Assembly (NCBI GenBank): GCA_934047225.1
Contig: OW203992.1
Span: 4,825,501-4,889,500 of the forward strand
DNA: 64,000 nucleotides
From: Ypsolopha sequella
Taxonomy: Eukaryota; Arthropoda; Insecta; Lepidoptera; Ypsolophidae
Direction of reading: 5' to 3'
The notes under the pieces are model-generated. The model was not told the DNA's origin. It did no database searches and was given only the letters and a program-made list of their open reading frames with translations. The first letter of the stretch is position 1; the number at the start of each line of letters is the position of its first letter. Below are positions 56,133 through 64,000 of the stretch, piece by piece. The position numbers and the translations under genes are program-made.

Positions 56133-56363
56133 GTGGGTGAACTGGTCCTCATCAAAGAGGATGACCTGCCTCCGCTCCAATGGAAGTTGGGGAGAATTCT
56201 CCGCACAATGCCTGGCAAGGATGGAGTGATCCAAGTTGTGGATCTGGACACAGCCCATGGAAATCTGCGACGACCTGTGTTCAAGATAGCCAGGCTGCCG
56301 TTGGATTCAGCTCAAGAGGAGTCGCAGCCCCGGCCCCCCCAGGATGTTCACGCCACAGCGTGA
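56133..56363 (+). pseudogene. BEL/Pao integrase C-terminus after an in-frame stop
   Basis: Same frame as 55557-56108, separated by one TAG. Reads VGELVLIKEDDLPPLQWKLG, then GRILRTMPGKDGVIQVVDLD and FKIARLP, the typical C-terminal integrase region of BEL/Pao elements. The frame runs into the 3' LTR at 56345. Confidence 0.8.
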
Positions 56364-56789
56364 CGGTATGCGCATTTCAGCGCATGCGCAGAAAGTAACT
56401 CGCGACAGAATCGAGTCGCGCGCTGAGCGCCGCTCGCTCGCTCTGTTCGGCTCGAGACACCTCCCGAGGCGCACGTCTGCGCGCTCGCGCAGCCCGCTGT
56501 TTCGCCGCAACCGTCGACCTAACGATACGTGTGTGCATACATTCGCGCCGCCAGTCCAAACAATATCGTGTACCTACCCTTTAGGTTGTGAAAGTGTAGT
56601 GTTCACGTTACACCAAGATATTCTGCACATTCCTGACCAAGACGCCGTCTCCATCAGCCCAACAAGAAGGCTCAGCCCGTCATCGCATTCGTCGGCTCGT
56701 CTACAACATTCCAAAGCAAAGGTCAGTGCACCTACAATTCTCCCGTGTCAAATCCCATCAGCCCTGCATTCCTGTAGCCAGCGGTTACA
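56345..56789 (+). repeat. 3' LTR of the BEL/Pao element
   Basis: Same length and ends as 53870-54314, followed by the duplicated ACACT. Confidence 0.9.
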
Positions 56790-57066
56790 ACACTTCTATA
56801 AGTCCCTTAGACAGGTGTAGGTGTTATTAATCGCAATAATGCAGCTTCTACATCATGAGTGAACTGTAATAATGCTTCAAGTACACCTGGGAACTAAATG
56901 TGTACTCTTAAATGAAGTAAAATGCTACTTGGGACTGTCTACCCTAGAGCGAACATTTTTATATCTCCTTTTTTTTAAACTGTTATTTAAATTTTTTCAT
57001 TTTTTTTTATTGTCAAACTTGACCTTCTGATTGCTTTTCCGAAAAAAAGTTCTATGCATGCCACTG

Positions 57067-57599
57067 CTCGCCATACGAACAAATTACCGTGAAAAAAAAT
57101 TGAAAAATCGAGAAAAAAGAATCTGTTGTTTCATACATTTTGGTCGGATAGCTTTGTAACTTTTCTATGGAACAGCTGATTTTTTTTTCGCGATTCAACT
57201 GTTGGCTCCATAGTAAAAGTTGTTCGTATGGACGAGTACTATCGCCAGTTTCCGGCTTCCGAAACTTGATAGCCCAGTATATATATATATATTTAGAGAA
57301 ATCCTGACATTGCCAAAGATTTCAAAAGTAAAGATAAGCCCTTACCGTAGTATGACAGCACCAAAATGTTTCTACCTTTAAATGGGTGACGCTCACACGT
57401 TTGGAATCAGTGCTCATATGAACACAGTTATAGTCCTACTCCTTAGGTGCACTTAAAGTAACTTTAGTAGTCTGATCAGTTTGCTGACCGTAGGTAGACA
57501 GATTGCGCACTCATATTGTGCGCGCGTCGACATTATGTTAACGCACACATTCAAAAACAATTCAATAGATTTTAGGTGCCAGGGCTCATGTAAACTTTT
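57067..57599. repeat. Unassigned; contains a dispersed repeat
   Basis: 57090-57290 shares TTGTTCGTATGGACGAGTAC and CTATCGCCAGTTTCCGGCTT with 30585-30620 and, inverted, with 28670-28725. No gene. Confidence 0.5.
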
Positions 57600-58251
57600 G
57601 AAATCTTTGGACATTGCTCATCGACAACCACCCTAAACCCTTGGACTTAGAAAGCTGAAATCTTGCACAGAGGTTCTCTTTATAATGTAGACAAGGAATA
57701 AGGACCACGCGAGGGATCCACGCGATCAATGTCACGGGGCGTACGCTAGTCTTCCACATAATGGTTTTCATCTTATGACGAGATCCTTAAATTTAACTTA
57801 CACCCTTACCACCAACTCTTACCTGAAACAAAATAAGAAAACAAAATTAGACCTTATCCCGCAGACATACGTTCACACAACAATAACCACAGTAAGTCAA
57901 CAAAATCCCAGTCAACCCGTCTGCTAGGTCAACTGCACCAACGGAGTTGAAAGCAACCGCATATATTATTCAGAATCGGATCTCTAGAGGAACTTTTAGC
58001 TCCCCGAAGTCACAGTAAACAAAAGACTTTATATCACCTTTAAATGTGGAAAACACAATTTTGTGCCCGCATAGGACTTGGATGGACCCCGTGGGTACCT
58101 TTTGTGTCGCTCCAGCGGGGAAAAGAAAAATGTCATGCTCTGTATTATTAACAGCTGCGTTCAGAGACTCGTTACGACTGTTTTGAGGCACATTTTGTTC
58201 GTAACGCACGACATGGTGCCTCAAGTCCACTGACAATTGCAGACCCTACAT
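57600..58251. other. No supported gene; Helitron-like scrap
   Basis: 57622-57700 (AAACCCTTGGACTTAGAAAG, CTTGCACAGAGGTTC, AATGTAGACAAGGAATAAG) matches the body of the Helitron at 50322-50395. Otherwise unassigned. Confidence 0.5.
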
Positions 58252-59480
58252 CAGGAGTGGCCAAACTTTTGAACTATGAAGTTTACTTGCGTTCAAAAAT
58301 ATTTCTTGCGGTCGACTGCAAGGTAGGTAGGGAGAAAGAAAAAACAATTTTTGTGATAAGTTAGTAAAGTAACAAAATTCGCATTTTTCACTTTGCCTTG
58401 CGTTTTTGGGTGGATACTGCATGCTAAAACAACCCAGAAAGATAAACAAAAAACAAAACTCGGGATTCTCTTTAGATTCGTATAATCTCTCGGATCGTAT
58501 TATAATCACAATCAAGACCAGAGTCAAGTCAAGTCATTTTCAACAACTCCATCCCTCTCCGATTACCAACTGACGACTAATCATTTTTAAAAAAAAGTGC
58601 ACGATGGCCAAGTGTGAATCTGAAGTAATGAATCGATTTCTAGTGAATTGATACAACTTTAAACATTACTACTTTGTAACTTGTTACAATATGCTCCACA
58701 AGTTTATCATATTGGGCAGCGTAAGAACTAACTGCGATGCGCAAATAGGAAGTAAAATGGGCCTCTGTTAAGCGATGTTATCAAGTTTTCGTCTTTATTA
58801 TTTAATTGACTATAACCAGAGAATATAAAGTATTCTATAACTCGCGCGGGCTACTTAAGGGGCAGATAGTCGCCAACGACCTTGAGCCAACCTGTGTCAG
58901 TACAAATATCGACAGAAACGATATTGAAATAACGTTCATATCAGTGCACACTGCATTGCGACGTCGCGGGTCCCCGTATGGCGCAAAGTAGGAGAAAATA
59001 ATACTTTTCACATGGACGCGATGGACGGAAAAAAATTTCATAAATGATTTTTCAAGCAATATTTTCCTTGTATTTTAGTGCCAGAACCTTCACTGCGCTA
59101 GTCATTTTTTTGCATCGCACTTAGTAATTTTGTGCGCAAATGAACACATGCGCTAGTCTTCCGCCACTTTCGCCGAGCGGTCATAAATTGTGCCGCGACC
59201 TATACTAGTTGTCTCAAAGAAATAACCAATTTTACTTAATTCTAGCCAAAAAACCGCTTGACTTCAATATTTGTATGCTCTTTCTTATACGCGAGAATAA
59301 TTTCCTAACATAAAATTGTTCTTTATAGTAGATCAAACAATTTGTATATTTTTTTTATATTTTTTAAACTTGACTTGTAAGAGATATAACTTTATCAATT
59401 GAGTCATTTTCGCATGACGCTGGGAAGAGGCGCCTTAAATCGCCTTCGTGGTCGACCGGTAGACTTCTTGGCCACCCCTA
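58252..59480. mobile_element. hAT-like inverted-repeat element, decayed
   Basis: Left end CAGGAGTGGCCAAACTTTT and complement of the right end TAGGGGTGGCCAAGAAGTC. The ends resemble hAT termini of the CAGGGGTGGCC type. No intact target duplication. A family D fragment (58854-59060) lies inside. No transposase frame. Confidence 0.45.
58854..59060 (+). mobile_element. TTAA family D fragment
   Basis: TTAA-GGGGCAGATAGTCGCC at the left, then ACAAATATCGACAGAAACGA and ATAATACTTTTCACATGGAC. Right part missing. Confidence 0.6.
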
Positions 59481-59744
59481 CATAAATTTATAAATGGCGT
59501 GTCATCGATCAGTACTTGCGTTTTTAGAGATCCCAATCTTTATAAATGCTTTAATATTTTATTTCACTTATGCTATAAATAGTATACTTTTTTATTTTGG
59601 GTTAACTTTTTCCAATTTTAATTTAAGTATATTCTAATTTAATTTTTCCAACTCACTTTTAATTTTATATTCTTGTGATTTTAAATGGACCAATATTATT
59701 TGGTTATAGACTTATCCTTCTTAAGCTTCAAATAAGATATGGTT

Positions 59745-59905
59745 TGGCGACATACTGAAGAAGGGCAAAGTCAAAAGTACCCGAATAAGCTTGCGTGACT
59801 AGTTTAATGTATGAGGAAGAAGCGACAGCGGTGTATCAAGAACGTAGCAGATGGAATTGTAGTCTCTGCCAATCCCTATGGGAGACTGGCGTGAATGTAT
59901 GTATG
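59745..59905 (+). pseudogene. LINE C-terminal remnant
   Basis: GGCGACATACTGAAGAAGGG to GGGAGACTGGCGTGAATG matches 6988-7146. Frame destroyed. Confidence 0.5.
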
Positions 59906-60045
59906 TGACTTGAGAATAATGACAAAAAAGTACTTTTTTCCATCTTCCTTGATGTCCGGACATTTGCATAAGAAGAATAATTACTGTTTTCTACAGTTTA
60001 TTTAACTTTTAATACAGTTTTTTTTTTCTTTTATTTAAAGAAAGT

Positions 60046-60128
60046 GCTGATAACTGTTTATTCTTGTAATCAATTATTATTATATTTATTATAATAATAA
60101 TTGATTACAAGAATAAACAGTTATCAGC
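60046..60128. repeat. Perfect palindrome, 38-bp arms
   Basis: Arms 60046-60083 and 60091-60128 are exact complements around a 7-base spacer. Confidence 0.85.
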
Positions 60129-60540
60129 AAAATTAAAAAAGTCGAATATAAGAACATTTCAAAATATTTTTTTTATTTCTTAAGGTTGTGGTTGCATCAA
60201 GGGTCGTGCCTAAACGAACAACTTATTATTGTTTCTGTTATTTTTAAATAAAAAGCAATAAATAAATGTGATTTATGGCATTACGCAACAATAGTTTATT
60301 TCTAGAAAAGTTGGCGCAACCAAAATATTTATATTCAGGGCCGCAATAGAAGTACGAACCAGACCTCAGGAAACATGAGGCCGTCTTTCAGTTAGCAGTA
60401 AAACCATCGTAAACTTCGGAATGTGCATCCAGGATGGGGCACAGTTCCCAGCCGTTTCACGTGGAACGGCCTTCTAAAGGAGTTACCAGGTACTTTGTGC
60501 TTTCCAATTTAGCCTTGGTGATGTCTTCGTTGAGTTTTAC
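60129..60540. other. No supported gene
   Basis: Unassigned sequence. Confidence 0.45.
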
Positions 60541-60840
60541 TTACAGCAGTGGCCTGTAGCAGCGTGCAGCGGTGTGATCAGTTATGCTCCTAGGTTAAGC
60601 AATGTGTTGCATCGCCAGACTTTGGATGGGTGACTATGTGTAGCAATTTACATTTGGGTGCCTCCGTGCCTCGGAAATCACGTTATTTAAGTTAGTCCTG
60701 GCTGATATCGACAGCTAATGTCGTTAAGCCATGTCAAAGGCCATGTCAATGCCATAACAAAGGTCTTAGGAGGCCTGAACAACTCTGACACAAGTTGGCC
60801 AGTAACCGCACGACAAGAAGTTACACTATCTGGCGAATCC
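60541..60840 (+). mobile_element. SINE with 5S-rRNA-like promoter region
   Basis: AGGTTAAGCAATG (60592-60604) and TTTGGATGGGTGAC (60621-60634) match the box A/C region of animal 5S rRNA in order, at roughly 5S spacing (GTTAAGC...TGGATGGGTGACC). The 5' part of 5S is only loosely kept. A non-5S body follows (CCTCCGTGCCTCGGAAATCA ... AGGCCTGAACAACTCTGACA). This is the layout of 5S-derived SINEs. Confidence 0.6.
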
Positions 60841-61105
60841 TTAGAAAAATTATATGACACTAGCTTTGGCTCGCTACTTCGTTGCTCGTTGACTAAATAC
60901 CCGAACACATCTAACATTGATTAGAAAAAAATATATAGAAATTCTAATTTACAGAAACCAATGGAAACTGCGATGGAAAATCGGCAACATACACAATACA
61001 TAGGTAATAAGGTTTTGTTGATTAACTATTGAGTGAATTTAAGTGTTTCGTTTCGATTAATTAGAAAAAGGCGGGTTTATCACAATCCGGCCAAGAAACC
61101 GCTCT

Positions 61106-61443
61106 TAAGTTTAACATTTCATTTTCTGTTGCCATTTTTGATTAAAAAGAATCAAAAGTTTCATTTGATTTTCGCAAGAATTCTCTTACTCCTTCCGAAT
61201 GCCTCAAGCGATGTTTATGATTCTTTCACCAAACTAAAGACAATTTTTAGATCTACCAAATTATTGTTTAATTTTTTTTCCCTCCATCGCGTCCTAGTGA
61301 AAAGTATTAATTTCTCCTATTTTGCGCTATCGGGAGACGCAATTGCAATGTGCGCGATATCAACGTTATTTCAATATAGTTTCTGTCGATATTCGCACCG
61401 ACACAGGTTGACTCAAGGTCGTTGGCGAATGCATGCCCCTTAA
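61106..61443 (-). mobile_element. TTAA family D copy, inverted and partly decayed
   Basis: The right end GCATGCCCC-TTAA at 61438-61443 is the complement of TTAA-GGGGCATGC. TACTCCTTCCGAATGCCTC and CGTCCTAGTGAAAAGTATT mark the interior. The left end near 61106 (TTAAG) is uncertain. Confidence 0.6.
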
Positions 61444-61944
61444 TTTGCGAATATTAGTGGAGTCAATAGACTTTGGGAATAGAAATGGCGATCGCTCTAA
61501 CCACCTCTCACTTACACACTATCTTCGTCTATATTCGCACATGGAAATACCGATAGCATTGAAAACAATCAATGTGTATATTGTTGATCGCTCAAATCCC
61601 TCAACCAATAAAATACACGGCTGGAGTTTTTGCTACGACGGTATCATTATTCATAAACATATGGTTCAAAAACATTCTTAAATTTTAATAAATGTTTTAG
61701 TCCAATGTCACTACGTATACTGTTAAATGAGAGAACTACATAGATATCATTGTTTTTTTTTTCAAAATGGCTTCCAGAATTCACAACAACTCCATCACGT
61801 TCAGTGGTTCTAACGTCAAATTCAAAAATTCGATTAACTGATGGACAACAAATGTCTTAATTTTTTTAGTTGTTTCAATTGGATAAAGCCTTTTCTAAGC
61901 AGTCAGAAAGAGTTATAGAATTAAATGAGACTTGAGGATAATTC
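61444..61944. other. Upstream region of the Penelope-like element
   Basis: No gene recognised. An ATG frame at 61767-61841 (24 residues) is too short to judge as an upstream exon. In-frame stops at 61933 and 61939 separate it from the main frame. Confidence 0.4.
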
Positions 61945-64000
61945 ATGATTTATATAAAAACGGCTCACCTCAATAGTAACGCATTTTCAGGCGCGAACGT
62001 TGTTAACCTCTCGTCACACACGATTTGTGATGATACCTTTAATGCTTTATCGCGAGGGATAAATTTTGCACCTTCCCCTGACAAATTACCTGTGGAGAGT
62101 ATTATTGCAAGCGTTGAAGATACAATCTTTCGTAATAAAATACCTGTTAACGATGCAGAATGTATCAGGCAAGATATTTCTACTCTGTTGCGCAAATCTA
62201 AACTACCTAAGCCGAACATATCTAAGCAAGAACTTTCTGCTTTACATCGTTTGCGGAAAAATGACGAATTATTGGTGTTACCGGCCGATAAAGGCAATGC
62301 GACGGTTATCGTAAACACAATCGATTACGAATGCAAAGTCACGGAGTTAGTAAGTGATACCAGCACTTACAAAAAAGTCAACTACAATCCAACATCCAGA
62401 GTGACAACAAAAGTACAAAAGCTCTTGGAGACATTGCCGGAACACGATCGGGAGCTCGTAAATCGTCTCAGACCCCGTAACCCTACTGCTCCAAAAATAT
62501 ATGGGCTACCAAAAATTCACAAGCCTAACTGGCCTCTTAGACCAATAGTTAGCCAGATTGATTCGCCGACATACAATTTGTCACGTCATATGGCAAACAT
62601 TTTACAACCATTGACGGGGAAAACGAGTAGCTATGTGAAGGACTCAAGACACTTCGTTCAAATGTTGGATGATGTTCGTTTAAAGGACAACGAACTTATG
62701 GTTAGCTTCGACGTGACTTCCCTATTCACGAATGTACCTGTGGGAGAGACAGTAAATATCATCGCTGACCTATTGAAGGAAAATGATATGCCTATAGAGT
62801 ACATAAACATTATAGAATTTTGTCTTCGAAGCGGCTATCTGATCTGGCGTGGAGATTTTTACCTTCAAACTGACGGAGTGGCTATGGGTTCCCCCATAGC
62901 TCCGGTAGTAGCAAATATATTCATGGAGTGGTTTGAGCAAAAAGCTCTACAGAATACACCGTATACTCCAAGATACTGGTGGCGTTATGTTGACGATGTT
63001 TTTGCCATTGTCAATCGTAATGAAGTGGAACACATCACAGCACACTTAAATTCTATCCATCCTAAAGTAGCGTTTACTAGTGAGAGTGAAGTCAATGGTG
63101 TTTTACCGTTTCTTGACGTGTTGGTGGTACGAAGTCCCGGAGGCAGGTTGGAACACACGGTGTACAGGAAACAAACACACACAGACCGATACCTGCGAGC
63201 CGACTCACACCATCACCCGAAACATCTCTCGTCCGTCCCTCGTACGCTTATTAACAGAGCACTGAGTCTGTGCGATCTGCAATATGTGGACGCTGAACTC
63301 AGTCATGTCAGAAACGTACTTGAGAGTAATGGCTACAATTGGAGGCAGTGTAACCGGATAGCGAACCAGTCCACCTATCAGCGCCCACATGTGGTTGAAA
63401 GAGCTCCGGTGTATCTTCCATTTGTGAAGGGTGTGACGGATAAAATAGGACATCTGCTTCGCCGGAAATACAGCATTAAAACATTTTTCCGTCCACCCAG
63501 TAGATTAAGGCAGTTACTGCGTTCGCCGAAGGACAAAGAGCCACTAAATACCCCCGGTGTTTATTCCATCCCATGTGACTGTGGCAAGAGTTACATCGGT
63601 GAGACGAGACGGAACGTGTCAACCAGACTGACGGAACACATTAGATGCATGAGAAAACTCGATTGCAACGGATCCGCCGTTGCAGACCATGTCGTAAATT
63701 CGGATACTACACATTTTATGAGATTCGATAAAGCGAAAGTGTTAGTTCGTGAAAAGTTATTTGTGCCACGTAAAATTCGCGAATCCATAGAAATAAGCCG
63801 ACGTCCGAATTTCAATAGAGACAGTGGTTGGGCTTTGCCCGCGGTGTGGAAACCTGTGCTAAAAACAGTTACCGGATCACTCACAGACTTTACTGAAAGT
63901 GACGTAGATACTATAAGTTCCGCGTGTTTATCGTTGTTTGGTGTCACTCCGGTAATTAGTAACGCAAGCCCGGAAGTAACTAATTGTGCGGACGCCCTAC
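61945..64000 (+). CDS. Penelope-like retroelement protein: reverse transcriptase plus GIY-YIG endonuclease (3' partial)
   Basis: Copies element RNA and cuts target DNA for a Penelope-like retroelement. From ATG 61945 the frame stays open for 685 codons to the window end, so the C-terminus is missing. The N-terminal motif FNALSRGINFAPSPDKLP is typical of the family. The reverse transcriptase covers about 110-420, with D256 in VSFDVTSLFTNVP, MGSPIAPVVANIFM and the catalytic YVDD at 348-351. A GIY-YIG nuclease follows: GVY at 538, YIG at 550, R-rich RLTEH near 561-565 and a likely catalytic Glu in KIRESIEI near 613. The about 100 residues usually preceding the N-terminal motif are not found. TTTTCAG at 61984-61990 could be a 3' splice site, so a 5' exon or 5' truncation are both possible, and ATG 61945 is a provisional start. 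Confidence 0.9.
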   Translation, partial: MIYIKTAHLNSNAFSGANVVNLSSHTICDDTFNALSRGINFAPSPDKLPVESIIASVEDTIFRNKIPVNDAECIRQDISTLLRKSKLPKPNISKQELSALHRLRKNDELLVLPADKGNATVIVNTIDYECKVTELVSDTSTYKKVNYNPTSRVTTKVQKLLETLPEHDRELVNRLRPRNPTAPKIYGLPKIHKPNWPLRPIVSQIDSPTYNLSRHMANILQPLTGKTSSYVKDSRHFVQMLDDVRLKDNELMVSFDVTSLFTNVPVGETVNIIADLLKENDMPIEYINIIEFCLRSGYLIWRGDFYLQTDGVAMGSPIAPVVANIFMEWFEQKALQNTPYTPRYWWRYVDDVFAIVNRNEVEHITAHLNSIHPKVAFTSESEVNGVLPFLDVLVVRSPGGRLEHTVYRKQTHTDRYLRADSHHHPKHLSSVPRTLINRALSLCDLQYVDAELSHVRNVLESNGYNWRQCNRIANQSTYQRPHVVERAPVYLPFVKGVTDKIGHLLRRKYSIKTFFRPPSRLRQLLRSPKDKEPLNTPGVYSIPCDCGKSYIGETRRNVSTRLTEHIRCMRKLDCNGSAVADHVVNSDTTHFMRFDKAKVLVREKLFVPRKIRESIEISRRPNFNRDSGWALPAVWKPVLKTVTGSLTDFTESDVDTISSACLSLFGVTPVISNASPEVTNCADAL

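Larger units (their letters stand above)
53870..56789 (+). mobile_element. Deleted BEL/Pao LTR retrotransposon (inner layer)
   Basis: Two 445-bp LTRs (53870-54314, 56345-56789) with TG...CA ends and the 5-bp duplication ACACT on both sides. Five-base duplications and the integrase sequence place it in BEL/Pao. The 2-kb interior lacks gag, reverse transcriptase and RNase H and keeps only the protease start and parts of the integrase. The LTRs are almost identical, so insertion is recent relative to its hosts. Cannot move by its own enzymes. Confidence 0.9.
52319..56933. mobile_element. CCCAAGTAGCATT inverted-repeat element (middle layer)
   Basis: CCCAAGTAGCATT at the left and its exact complement at the right (56921-56933). 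It sits in the palindromic centre of the outer MITE. Excluding the BEL/Pao insert it is about 1.7 kb, rich in motifs like AGCTGTATA and TATAACAG, with no transposase frame. The target duplication is not clear; AC may be repeated. Confidence 0.6.
52195..57066. mobile_element. hAT-like MITE (outer layer of a three-element nest)
   Basis: Left end CAGTGGCGTGCATAGAACTT and complement of the right end CAGTGGCATGCATAGAACTT. The outer flanks CTCGACAT and CTCGCCAT form an 8-bp target duplication with one mismatch, fitting hAT. Inverted arms of over 100 bp lead to a palindromic centre (GGGTAG...CTACCC) that is interrupted by the next element. Without the inserts it would be only about 250 bp. Confidence 0.7.

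Noticed and set aside
53869..56820. Two nearly identical 155-158-codon Arg/Ser-rich frames
   Set aside because: They lie inside the two LTRs of the BEL/Pao element and simply reflect the GC-rich LTR sequence.
60592..60634. Genuine 5S rRNA gene
   Set aside because: Only the box A to C region matches; the 5' and 3' stems of 5S rRNA are absent and the text continues into a repeat body.

Overview
The window looks like transposon-packed intergenic or intronic DNA from an insect, most likely a moth or butterfly. The DNA is AT-rich and eukaryotic in style: retrotransposons, tRNA-headed SINEs, Helitrons and foldback MITEs. Several repeat ends match types I know from Lepidoptera, for example a Helitron 3' end with a GC-rich hairpin plus AAAGCTAGT, and terminal repeats like GGCCAAGTGCGAGTCGGACT. 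No host protein-coding gene, rRNA gene or credible functional tRNA gene could be supported. The species call is inference; the repeat structures are read directly from the sequence.

Layout. 1-8.2 kb: small MITEs, including a 306-bp P-element-like remnant that keeps the start of a THAP zinc finger, plus LINE 3' ends. 8.2-11.2 kb: a complete but non-autonomous LTR retrotransposon with unequal LTRs, a tRNA-Lys-type primer site and a possible spliced micro-gene. 11.2-22 kb: TTAA-flanked MITEs, a MITE carrying a tRNA-like sequence, a perfect 80-bp-arm palindrome, and a tandem duplication. 22.3-25.2 kb: a TTAA element split by a Helitron, which is itself split by another inverted-repeat element. 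25-33.7 kb: SINEs, LINE tails and foldbacks. 33.8-38.1 kb: a LINE with two open ORFs (ORF1; endonuclease plus reverse transcriptase). 38.7-52 kb: more inverted-repeat elements, an alternating minisatellite, SINEs and two short Helitron-like elements. 52.2-57.1 kb: a three-layer nest, in which a hAT-like MITE contains a CCCAAGTAGCATT-ended element, which contains a deleted BEL/Pao LTR retrotransposon. 57-61.9 kb: hAT-like and TTAA remnants and a 5S-rRNA-like SINE. 61.9-64.0 kb: a Penelope-like retroelement (reverse transcriptase plus GIY-YIG endonuclease) that is open to the window edge.

No host pathway or operon is present. The elements with readable enzyme domains are the LINE, the Penelope-like element and the deleted BEL/Pao copy. 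The many small elements (TTAA clan, foldbacks, SINEs, short Helitrons) encode nothing recognisable and must have been moved by enzymes supplied elsewhere. Nested insertions give a relative order: outer elements are older than what sits inside them.
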